Origin: DATEOR01 sp963766725
GTDB lineage: Bacteria; Actinomycetota; Thermoleophilia; Gaiellales; Gaiellaceae
Length of the DNA: 64,000 bases
Direction: 5' to 3'
Assembly (NCBI GenBank): GCA_963766725.1
Contig: CAVYBK010000011.1
Span: forward strand, 62,001-126,000
Shown: piece after piece, positions 8,350-15,477 of the stretch
Layout of the letters: every line of letters starts with the position of its first letter
How positions within the stretch are numbered: the stretch's first letter is position 1
Notes under the pieces: generated by a model
The model's database searches: none
The model's input: only the letters and a program-made list of their open reading frames with translations
Told to the model about the DNA's origin: nothing
Position numbers and translations under genes: made by a program

Positions 8350-8843
8350 GCGGCCGGACAGGAGTCGTCGGTGCCGGCGACTCCCGGGAACCGTCCGAGG
8401 AGCTCGGAGAGCTCGTCGATCTCTCCGTCGGCGAAGTGCTCCTCGAAGAGCTGGCGGATCGAGCCGACGTGCCCGCACGAGGCGACCTCGAGCTTTGCCG
8501 CACCCGCGTCCGTGAGCTCGGCGTAGACCACCCGCAGGTCGCTCGGGCACGTGGTTCTCGTCACCAGCCCGGCATCTTCGAGACCCTCGAGGAGCCGCGT
8601 GATCCCCGAAGGGGTCAGCGCGAGACGCCGCGAGAGGTCGACGCGCTTGAGCCTGCGCCCCTCTATCCGCGAAAGCACGTAGAGGGCCTCGTAGCCGTTG
8701 ACCGACAGGCCATGCTCGGCCTGGAGCTCCGCGTTCAGCAGCCTGGTGGCAGCCGCATGCGCGCGTAGAAGCCTCGTCCACGCGCGGACCGCGGGCGGAA
8801 TATCGCTTGAAACCTGCTGTTCTTGGAATACTTGCGCTGTCAA
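8346..8843 (-). CDS. MarR family transcriptional regulator (MhqR-like position)
   Basis: A ~165-residue MarR-type winged-helix repressor: dimerisation helices at both ends, a recognition-helix region LSRRLALTPSGITRLLEGLEDAGLV, and the wing after it (CPSDLRVVYAELT). Members respond to phenolics, quinones or oxidants. No ATG or GTG lies in a sensible place; TTG 8843 is the best start and sits within the divergent yceI promoter. CTATAG at 8854-8859 is palindromic and could serve as -10 on both strands. The neighbours (flavin reductase, MhqO- and CatE-like genes) suggest it controls a quinone/catechol response. Confidence 0.75.
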   Translation of the reverse strand: MTAQVFQEQQVSSDIPPAVRAWTRLLRAHAAATRLLNAELQAEHGLSVNGYEALYVLSRIEGRRLKRVDLSRRLALTPSGITRLLEGLEDAGLVTRTTCPSDLRVVYAELTDAGAAKLEVASCGHVGSIRQLFEEHFADGEIDELSELLGRFPGVAGTDDSCPAA

Positions 8844-8860
8844 CTTGTTCTCGCTATAGT
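8832..8860 (+). promoter_or_regulatory. Promoter of the yceI-reductase-dioxygenase operon
   Basis: TTGCGC (8832-8837) and TATAGT (8855-8860) are separated by exactly 17 bp, about 50 bp before the yceI start. CAACT and AGTTG arms (12 bases apart) flank the region between them and could be part of a MarR operator; the arms are short, so the operator is tentative. Confidence 0.6.
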
Positions 8861-8909
8861 TGCTTGTGTCTTCAATAATACACGACTCAAGCAAAGGAGA
8901 GAAGACGAC

Positions 8910-9449
8910 ATGATTACGAGTCAGACCAAGGTTCCGGCGGGCATTTGGAACCTCGATCCAGTCCATTCGGCTGTCGGCTTCGAGGTCGACTACCTCGCCG
9001 GCACATTCCGCGGTCAGTTCCGCGACGTGCAGGTTGAGCTCGACACCGCTGACTCCGGCGCCCGTATCGAGGGCAGCGCGGAGGTCGCAAGCGTGGACGT
9101 GAAGGACGAGAACCTCGCCGCGCACCTGCAGTCGCCCGACTTCTTCGACGCCGAGCGCTTCCCCACGCTCCGGTTCGTCGCAGAGGACGTCGATCTCGAC
9201 AGCGAGTCGGTCGTCGTCCCGGGCGAGATCACGATCAAGGGCGTCACGAAGTCCGTCGAGGTGACCGGCACCCTGTCGGAGCCGATGGCGGACGCGTACG
9301 GGAACGAGCGCCTCGGACTGAAGCTCTCCGCCCGCGTCGACCGGACCGACTTCGGCGTCGACTGGAACACCCCCCTCCCCACCGGGGATCCCGCGCTCGC
9401 GAACGACGTGACGATCGTCGCCGAGCTGCAGCTGGTGAAGGCGGCCTGA
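8910..9449 (+). CDS. YceI family protein
   Basis: A 179-residue YceI-family lipocalin-like beta barrel, recognised by WNLDPVHSAVGFEVDYL near the N-terminus, the SPDFFDAERFPTLRF block in the middle and GFGVDWNTPLP-like TDFGVDWNTPLPTGDPALAND near the end. The family binds long polyisoprenoid or other hydrophobic molecules and is often stress-induced. No signal peptide is present, so this copy is cytoplasmic. ATG 8910 is preferred to an earlier in-frame ATG because AAAGGAG stands about ten bases upstream. First gene of an operon with three aromatic/quinone-related genes. Confidence 0.85.
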   Translation: MITSQTKVPAGIWNLDPVHSAVGFEVDYLAGTFRGQFRDVQVELDTADSGARIEGSAEVASVDVKDENLAAHLQSPDFFDAERFPTLRFVAEDVDLDSESVVVPGEITIKGVTKSVEVTGTLSEPMADAYGNERLGLKLSARVDRTDFGVDWNTPLPTGDPALANDVTIVAELQLVKAA

Positions 9450-9454
9450 CGACG

Positions 9455-10024
9455 ATGACGAAGGTCCTCGCAATCTCGGGCAGCCTCCGGAGCGACTCGT
9501 ACAACTCGAAGCTCCTCCGGAACGCAGCCGAGCTCTTCGGCGACGACGTCGAAGTCGAGATCCTGGGCGGGCTGAAGGACGTCCCTCCCTATGACGAGGA
9601 CGACGACCATGACGGCGCCCCGGAGGCCGTGGCCGCTTTGCGCGCGGCCTTCGCGGGCGCCGACGCCGTCTTCATCTCCACGCCGGAGTACAACAGCTCC
9701 GTCCCGGGCCACCTGAAGAACGCGCTCGACTGGGTCTCGCGGCCTCTGGCCACGAACCCGCTTCGCAACAAGCCGGCAGCCGTCGTCGGCGCCTCGACGG
9801 GCGCCTTCGGGGCCGTCTGGGCCCAGGCCGAGCTGCGCAAGGTTCTGGCCGCGATCGGCGCCCGCGTCGTCGATGGCGAGGTGGCCGTGGGCCACTCGCC
9901 AACGCGATTCGACGACGACGGTACGCTGGTGGACGCAGACCTGCGCGAGCAGCTCGGCGAGGTCGTCGACGCGCTCGTCTCCGCGGTGGCCGAGCGGCAT
10001 CAGCTCGTACGCACCGCGGCGTGA
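9455..10024 (+). CDS. NADPH-dependent FMN reductase
   Basis: A 189-residue flavodoxin-like reductase. The phosphate-binding loop ISGSLRSDSYNSKLL is at residues 7-21; a second FMN contact is the STPEYNSSVPGHLKNALDW block around residue 70, which also carries the family's dimer interface. Members reduce FMN, quinones, azo dyes or chromate with NADPH. Six bases after yceI. With the two dioxygenase-like genes downstream, reduction of quinones to hydroquinones before ring cleavage is the most economical role, by analogy with MhqN/MhqO of Bacillus. Confidence 0.85.
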   Translation: MTKVLAISGSLRSDSYNSKLLRNAAELFGDDVEVEILGGLKDVPPYDEDDDHDGAPEAVAALRAAFAGADAVFISTPEYNSSVPGHLKNALDWVSRPLATNPLRNKPAAVVGASTGAFGAVWAQAELRKVLAAIGARVVDGEVAVGHSPTRFDDDGTLVDADLREQLGEVVDALVSAVAERHQLVRTAA

Positions 10025-10046
10025 CCCGAGGAAAGAAAGGAACGAC

Positions 10047-10973
10047 ATGAAGCTCGAAGGCATCCACCACGTGACGGCGATCACCGCCGACGCCCCCGGA
10101 AACGTCGACTTCTACGCGCGCGTCCTCGGGCTGCGGCTCGTGAAGAAGACCGTCAACCAGGACGACCCCACCGTCTACCACCTCTTCTACGCCGACGAGG
10201 AAGGCTCGGCCGGCGCGGACATCACATTCTTCGAGTATCCGGGCGCACGCCGCGGCCGCGCTGGGGCCGGCATGGTGCACCGCGTCGTCTTCCGCGTTGC
10301 GGACAGCGCCGCGCTCGACTTCTGGGCCGACCGGCTGGTCGCCGAAGGAACCGAGGCTCGGCGCGAGGGTGATTCGCTCCTGTTCGAGGACCCGGAGGGC
10401 CTCGGGCTCGAGCTCCGCGCCGTCGACTCACCCGACAAGCCGCTCGTCGCGGTCAGCCCGGACATCCCGGCCGAGGTGGCCATCCAGGGCTTCGACGAGG
10501 TGCGCGCCTTTACGCGCGACCCCGAGCGGAGCAAGGGCTTCCTCGAGGACGTCCTCGGGTTCGAGGCACGGGACGACGACGGCTGGGAGGTTCGCGGCGA
10601 GAAGCGCGGCGGCCAGTACGTCTACGACTCCGCCGAGAGCCTCGGCACTCCCGGTGCGGGCACCGTCCACCACGTCGCGTTCGCGTCCCTCATGGACGAC
10701 CACGAGGCGTGGCAGCAGCGGGTCGCCGAGGCGGGCGCCCACCCCACGCCCGTGATCGACCGCTTCTACTTCCGCTCCATCTACTTCCGCGAGCCGAGCG
10801 GCGTGCTCTTCGAGATCGCCACGATCGGCCCCGGCTTCGACTCCGACGAGCCGAAGGAGACGCTGGGCGAGGCGCTTTCGCTTCCGCCCGCGTTCGAGCA
10901 CCTGCGCGAGCAGATCGAGCCACGCCTGACGCCGATCTCCAACCCGCGCAAGCCCGCAGAGGTCTCCGGATGA
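10047..10973 (+). CDS. Ring-cleaving dioxygenase, MhqO/LinE-like (VOC superfamily)
   Basis: A 308-residue protein with tandem VOC (glyoxalase/extradiol dioxygenase) modules. The start KLEGIHHVTAITADAP provides the first metal His, and GAGTVHHVAFAS the second; SGVLFEIATIGPGF supplies the C-terminal metal Glu, the pattern of MhqO and LinE. These iron enzymes cleave hydroquinone-type rings. An AGGAAAGAAAGG Shine-Dalgarno region precedes ATG 10047. The stop overlaps the next gene's start (ATGA), so the two are translationally coupled. Confidence 0.85.
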   Translation: MKLEGIHHVTAITADAPGNVDFYARVLGLRLVKKTVNQDDPTVYHLFYADEEGSAGADITFFEYPGARRGRAGAGMVHRVVFRVADSAALDFWADRLVAEGTEARREGDSLLFEDPEGLGLELRAVDSPDKPLVAVSPDIPAEVAIQGFDEVRAFTRDPERSKGFLEDVLGFEARDDDGWEVRGEKRGGQYVYDSAESLGTPGAGTVHHVAFASLMDDHEAWQQRVAEAGAHPTPVIDRFYFRSIYFREPSGVLFEIATIGPGFDSDEPKETLGEALSLPPAFEHLREQIEPRLTPISNPRKPAEVSG

Positions 10974-11833
10974 CCCAGGTCGAGACCGAGACCGCGAGGC
11001 TGGCCCCGGAGACCCGTCTCGGCGCAGTCGAGCTGACGGTCACCGACCTCGACCGGTCCGTGCCGTTCTACGAGGAGGCGATCGGGCTGCGCACGCACCG
11101 GCGTGAGGAAGGCCGTGCTGCGCTCGGCGCCGGCGGCGAGGATCTGCTCGTCCTCGTCGAGGACCCGAATGCCCGTCCGGCCGGACGCCACGCGGGCCTC
11201 TACCACTTCGCGCTCCTGTACCCGTCGCGCGAGGAGCTTGCGCGCGCGGCCGCGCGCCTGGCTCGCACGCGCACCCCTATCCAGGGCGCCTCGGACCACG
11301 GCATCTCGGAGGCGATCTACCTCCCGGATCCCGACGGGAACGGCATCGAGCTCGCCGCCGACCGGCCGAAGGAGCAGTGGCCGGACCTCACGGTGATGAG
11401 CGGCGGGCCGGACCCGCTCGACCTGAACGCGCTTCTCGAGTCCGTCGCCGACGAGGAGCCGCAGGAATCGGTCGCTCCCGATGCCGTCATTGGACACGTC
11501 CACCTGCACGTGGGCGACCTCGACGCCGCGACCCGCTTTTACGTGGACATCGTCGGCTTCGACGTCATGACCCACCTCCCGAGCGCGGTCTTCGTGGCCG
11601 CCGGCGGCTATCACCACCACGTCGGCTTCAACACGTGGCGGGGGCCCGGCGTGCCGCCTGCCCCCGACGGGACGGTCGGGCTGCGTCACTTCACCGTCGT
11701 CTTGCGCGACGAGGACGAGGTCGACGCGCTCCGCGAACGCGCGCGGGCTGCAGGCGTGGACGTCGAGGACACCGCCGACGGCCCGCTCCTGCGGGATCCC
11801 GCGGGGAACGTGCTCCTCTTCCGGACCGCCTAG
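10970..11833 (+). CDS. CatE-like VOC family dioxygenase/glyoxalase
   Basis: A 287-residue protein with two VOC repeats: LGAVELTVTDLDRSVPFYEEAIGL at the start (metal site here Glu-like rather than His), HAGLYHFALLYPS, then IGHVHLHVGDLDAATRFYVDIVGF and the YHHHVGFNTW block. The arrangement and length match Bacillus CatE (catechol 2,3-dioxygenase family). It is coupled to the MhqO-like gene. Activity on catechol is inference; related VOC proteins act as glyoxalases or thiol transferases. Its 3' end overlaps comB by four bases in a convergent arrangement. Confidence 0.8.
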   Translation: MTQVETETARLAPETRLGAVELTVTDLDRSVPFYEEAIGLRTHRREEGRAALGAGGEDLLVLVEDPNARPAGRHAGLYHFALLYPSREELARAAARLARTRTPIQGASDHGISEAIYLPDPDGNGIELAADRPKEQWPDLTVMSGGPDPLDLNALLESVADEEPQESVAPDAVIGHVHLHVGDLDAATRFYVDIVGFDVMTHLPSAVFVAAGGYHHHVGFNTWRGPGVPPAPDGTVGLRHFTVVLRDEDEVDALRERARAAGVDVEDTADGPLLRDPAGNVLLFRTA

Positions 11834-12513
11834 GCGACGAGCCGCGCGGCGGTTCCGCGCATGCCGTCGAAGCGAGGGACGACCGCGCTGACGCTCTCGC
11901 GTGCGCACCAGACCAGGTCTTCCTCGGCGACGGTCTCCCCGACCCTTCGGACGGTGCGAAACGCCTCCTCGGCAGTCGCGTAGGACGCTGCCAGCTCGAG
12001 GGCCCGCTCGGCCGCCTCGGTCGCCTCGCCCCCGAGGAGCGCGGCGATCCGGCCGGCGCAGTAGGCGTCGTCTTCGCTCGGGCCGCCGCGGAGCCCGGCA
12101 CAGACGACTTCCACGTCCTCGTCCCGCTCGCGCGCCGCAGCCGCGACGGCGTCCAGGTTCAGCATGCTCCCGACGAGGACGAGGTCGCAGTTCGCCGCCG
12201 CGCCGACCACGGCGCGGGTTCCGTTCGTGGTCGTGATAACGACCTCTTCGGCCTGCGGCGAGAGGTACTCGAGCGGAGAGTTCCCGAAGTCGAAGCCGGG
12301 CAGCGGATCGCCGCCGCGCTCTCCGCCGAGGACCGCGTCGCCGAGCTCTTCCTTGAGCGCCCGCGCCTCCTCGACCTCGGCGCAGCAGTAAACCGTGCGG
12401 TAGCCGGCGTCGAGAGCCTGGACGATCGTGGACGTCGCACGCAGCACGTCGACCACGATCCCGGTGGGAACGCGGGCCGCCTCCACTGGTGTAAAGGCGA
12501 CGTGGACGCGCAT
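11830..12513 (-). CDS. comB: 2-phosphosulfolactate phosphatase family protein
   Basis: A 227-residue member of the ComB family, which dephosphorylates 2-phosphosulfolactate in sulfolactate/coenzyme M synthesis. Family blocks are VVVDVLRATSTIVQAL, GGERGGDPLPGFDFGNSP, VVITTTNGTRAV and CAGLRGGPSEDDAYCAG. No other coenzyme M gene is in view, and many non-methanogens carry ComB homologues of uncertain substrate, so the reaction here is unproven. ATG start, single-gene unit on the minus strand divergent from the rhomboid gene. Confidence 0.8.
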   Translation of the reverse strand: MRVHVAFTPVEAARVPTGIVVDVLRATSTIVQALDAGYRTVYCCAEVEEARALKEELGDAVLGGERGGDPLPGFDFGNSPLEYLSPQAEEVVITTTNGTRAVVGAAANCDLVLVGSMLNLDAVAAAARERDEDVEVVCAGLRGGPSEDDAYCAGRIAALLGGEATEAAERALELAASYATAEEAFRTVRRVGETVAEEDLVWCARESVSAVVPRFDGMRGTAARLVA

Positions 12514-12556
12514 CGGGCGGACGTTACCGGGTAGCCGCGCGGCTACGATGACGCCG

Positions 12557-13420
12557 ATGGCCGCGCCCGAGCAGACGCAGACGATGGTCTGCTACCGGCA
12601 CCCGTCGAACGAGACCGCCATCACGTGCTCGAACTGCGGGCGGCCGATCTGCACCGAGTGCATGGTCTTCGCGTCCGTCGGGATCAAGTGCCCCGAGTGC
12701 GCGGGGAGCCCGACCGGAGCGAAGAAAGCGGCGGTGCGCGCGCAATCGTTCGCCGTCACGAGCACGGACTTCCTGGTCACGAAGACCCTGATCGGGATCA
12801 ACGTCCTCGTCTTCCTCGCACAGGTCGTGCAGTCCGGAAGCTTCACGCAGCCCTTCAGCGAGATCTTCTTTCGCGGGGCGCTCGCCGCTCCCCCGGTCGC
12901 GCAGGGAGAGTGGTACCGGCTCGTCACGTGCGCCTTCCTGCACGGAAGCGTGCTGCACATCTTCTTCAACATGCTCATGCTCTGGTGGTTCGGCCGGGCG
13001 CTCGAGGACCTGCTCGGCCGCGCGCGCTTCCTCGCCATCTACTTCGTCTCGATCCTGGCGGGATCGGCCGGCGCGCTCCTCGTCACACCCGACAAGCTCA
13101 CCGTGGGCGCCTCGGGAGCCGTGTTCGGGATCCTGGGCGCAGGCCTGATCCTCGAGCGGAACAACATCAACGTCTTCGGCGGGCAGGCCCTGATCGTGGT
13201 CATCCTGAACCTGGCGCTCAGCTTCACGCTGAACAGCGTCTCGATCGGCGGCCACGTCGGCGGGCTCGTCGGCGGCGCCCTCTGCATCCTCGTTCTCTCC
13301 GGCTTCGGGCGCGGCCATGCGGTGTACGGCCGCTTCAACATCGCCGCCGCGGCCGGACTCGTAGCGATCGCCGCCGGCAGCGTTCTCATCGCCTACTTCC
13401 AGGTCCGCGGCTACGCCTGA
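12557..13420 (+). CDS. Rhomboid family intramembrane serine protease with N-terminal zinc finger
   Basis: A ~287-residue protein. Residues 12-50 form a B-box-like zinc ribbon (CYRHP, CSNCGRPIC, CPEC). The rhomboid core follows: a helix with the HGSVLHIFFNMLMLWW loop, the nucleophile in GASGAVFGILGAG, and the partner His in GGHVGGLVGG; about six membrane helices. It cleaves membrane proteins within the bilayer. I prefer ATG 12557 to ATG 12548, because the latter overlaps TACGAT (12544-12549), a likely -10 seven bases before 12557. The stop is overlapped by the next gene. Confidence 0.85.
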   Translation: MAAPEQTQTMVCYRHPSNETAITCSNCGRPICTECMVFASVGIKCPECAGSPTGAKKAAVRAQSFAVTSTDFLVTKTLIGINVLVFLAQVVQSGSFTQPFSEIFFRGALAAPPVAQGEWYRLVTCAFLHGSVLHIFFNMLMLWWFGRALEDLLGRARFLAIYFVSILAGSAGALLVTPDKLTVGASGAVFGILGAGLILERNNINVFGGQALIVVILNLALSFTLNSVSIGGHVGGLVGGALCILVLSGFGRGHAVYGRFNIAAAAGLVAIAAGSVLIAYFQVRGYA

Positions 13421-14459
13421 CATCGAGCTCCGCACTCTTCGGGACGGAGGCCAGACCGCGCTCGAGATCGCCGAGTACGCGGCCGGCTTCCTGGCCGCCG
13501 CCGAGAAGTCCCTCGACCTCGCCCTCTACGACTTCGACCTCGAGCAGGAGACGGCGAAGCTGGTCGCGACGGCGCTGCTCGAGGCGCAGAGCCGCGGCGT
13601 CGAGGTCCGGCTCGCCTTCAACGTCGACCACGACAAGCCGATCCCCGAGCCTCCTCCGCCCGACGCCGACCCGAGCCTGCTCGACGACCTCGCGGTCCCC
13701 ACGAAGCGGATCCTCGGCGTCCCCGACCTCATGCACCACAAGTACGTGGTCAGGGACGGCTCCGACGTCTGGACGGGATCGACGAACTGGAGCGACGACT
13801 CCTGGAGCCGGGAGGAGAACGTCATCGTGGTCGTCCACTCGGATGAGCTCGCCGCGCGCTACACCGAGGACTTCGAGCAGCTCTGGGAGACGGAGAGCGT
13901 CGAGAAGTCAGGCTTCGTGGAGCCGAACCCCATCCGCGTCGGCGACGCGAAGGTGCGCGCCTGGTTCTCGCCGGGGCACGGCGAGGCGCTCGCGACCCGG
14001 ATTGCACACAGGATCGCCAAGGCGAAACGGCGCATTCGGATCTGCTCGCCCGTGATGACGTCCGGCCCGGTCCTCGGCGCCCTCGCCGAAGCTGTCTCGG
14101 ACGGCAAATGCGATGTGGCGGGCGTCGTCGACGCCACCCAGATGAAGGGCGTCTTCCACCAGTGGGAGCTGAACGGGAACTCGGAGTGGAAGATGCCCGC
14201 GATCAGACGCATCTTCGCGAACGGGCGCTTCACCGGGAAGAACTCGATGCCCTACGGCCAGGGGGATGTCCACGACTTCATGCACGCCAAGGTCGTGGTC
14301 GCCGACGACTACCTCTTCACGGGGAGCTACAACCTCTCCCATTCGGGCGAGCAGAACGCCGAAAACGTCCTCGAGGTCGAGAACCCTGCGCTGGCCGACC
14401 AGCTCGCGGCGTTCGTGGACGAGATCCACGCGCTCTACCCGGCCGCCCCAATTCCCTAA
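13413..14459 (+). CDS. Phospholipase D-like (HKD) family protein, ACG start codon
   Basis: About 348 residues with two HKD catalytic motifs: HHKYVVRDGSDVWTGSTNW and HAKVVVADDYLFTGSYNLS. The first PLD half begins well upstream of the first ATG (13731): coding-like sequence such as EKSLDLALYDFDLEQE runs in frame back to the rhomboid stop, with no ATG, GTG or TTG. ACG at 13413 (ACGCCTGA) sits exactly where an ATGCCTGA overlap start would be expected. A T in place of the C would be silent for the rhomboid frame. No signal peptide; it could be a nuclease or a phospholipid-acting enzyme. Confidence 0.75.
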   Translation, partial: TPDIELRTLRDGGQTALEIAEYAAGFLAAAEKSLDLALYDFDLEQETAKLVATALLEAQSRGVEVRLAFNVDHDKPIPEPPPPDADPSLLDDLAVPTKRILGVPDLMHHKYVVRDGSDVWTGSTNWSDDSWSREENVIVVVHSDELAARYTEDFEQLWETESVEKSGFVEPNPIRVGDAKVRAWFSPGHGEALATRIAHRIAKAKRRIRICSPVMTSGPVLGALAEAVSDGKCDVAGVVDATQMKGVFHQWELNGNSEWKMPAIRRIFANGRFTGKNSMPYGQGDVHDFMHAKVVVADDYLFTGSYNLSHSGEQNAENVLEVENPALADQLAAFVDEIHALYPAAPIP

Positions 14460-14526
14460 TAGACCCTTTACACGTGGCTCAAACGAGGGAAAAGAAATCC
14501 TTTCTTAGGGCCGATAAACGAGAAGC

Positions 14527-15477
14527 ATGCGAAAGCTTCTCGTTGTCGCGGCCCTTGCAGCGCTCCTGGTTCCAGCCGAAGCGGGCGCCTCCGTCCTGCT
14601 CGGGCGTCGAAGGCTCGAAGTCGCGCTTCCGCGAGCCAGACGAACCAGGCCACGGACGTGAACCTCGACTTCATCGGGTGGGGCGTCCACAAGCAGACGT
14701 ACCTGGACAACACGCTGGACGCCGCCAAGCCGATCCCGGTCACTCTCGTTCGGGACCGCGAACAAGTACGGGAACGAGGCGATCACGCCCAGCCGGGATC
14801 GCAAAGCGGCAAGGGCGACCGGGTGCTGATCGACATCGCCCAGGCGCTCGACCGCTTCGGCAGCTTCGCGTACGTGCGGCCCTACGCCGAGATGAACGGC
14901 CATTGGAACTCCTACTGCGCGTACAACTCGAACGGGTCATATCGCGGAGCCGCGCACTCGACGAAGAACTTCCGCAAGGCCTTCCGGCGCACGTACCTGA
15001 TCGTGCACGGCGGCTCGGTCGCCGACATCAACGCCAAGCTCGTCGACGTCCGGCATGCCGAAGCTCGACCGCACGAACGCCCTCCCCGTGAACGACGTCA
15101 AGGTGATCTGGAACCCGCAGGGATTCGGCAGCCCCGACCTCAAGGCCAACAGCGCCGACTCGTACTACCCCGGCGACAAGTACGTGGACGTCGTCGCCAA
15201 CGACCTTTACGACTTCGGGCGCGGCGTGGAATGGGAGGCGAACCTCGACCTCTACCGCGGCCACCCCGGCAAGCCGTACGCGATCGGCGAATGGGGCCTC
15301 GGCCCAGGGATCGACCACCCGGACTTCGTCCAGAAGATGGCCAACTTCGTCTCCAACCACCCGCGGGTCGAGACGATCATCTACTACCGCAGCCAGAGCG
15401 GCTCGACGTTCGACCTCAGCTACAAGCCGAGAGTCACGCGCGCCTACAAGCGCTACATCCTGCCGCTGGCTAACTAG
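14527..15477 (+). pseudogene. GH26-like secreted glycosidase (beta-mannanase-like), multiply frameshifted
   Basis: A good signal peptide (MRKLLVVAALAALLVPAEAGA) starts at ATG 14527, but the frame ends early. Mature sequence continues in other frames: NLDFIGWGVHKQTYLDN from 14658, and a long clean C-terminal part from about 15055. The catalytic-type glutamates remain: YVRPYAEMNGHW (acid/base) and YAIGEWGLG (nucleophile), as in GH26 enzymes. At least four indels are needed to join it (near 14600, 14640, 14755-14805 and 15052). Either a decaying gene or consensus error. The stop overlaps ppdK convergently by eight bases. Confidence 0.7.

Noticed and set aside
14461..14526. AAGAAA-TCC-TTTCTT inverted repeat before the GH26-like gene
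   Set aside because: Six A/T-rich pairs with a three-base loop are too weak to call a terminator or operator.
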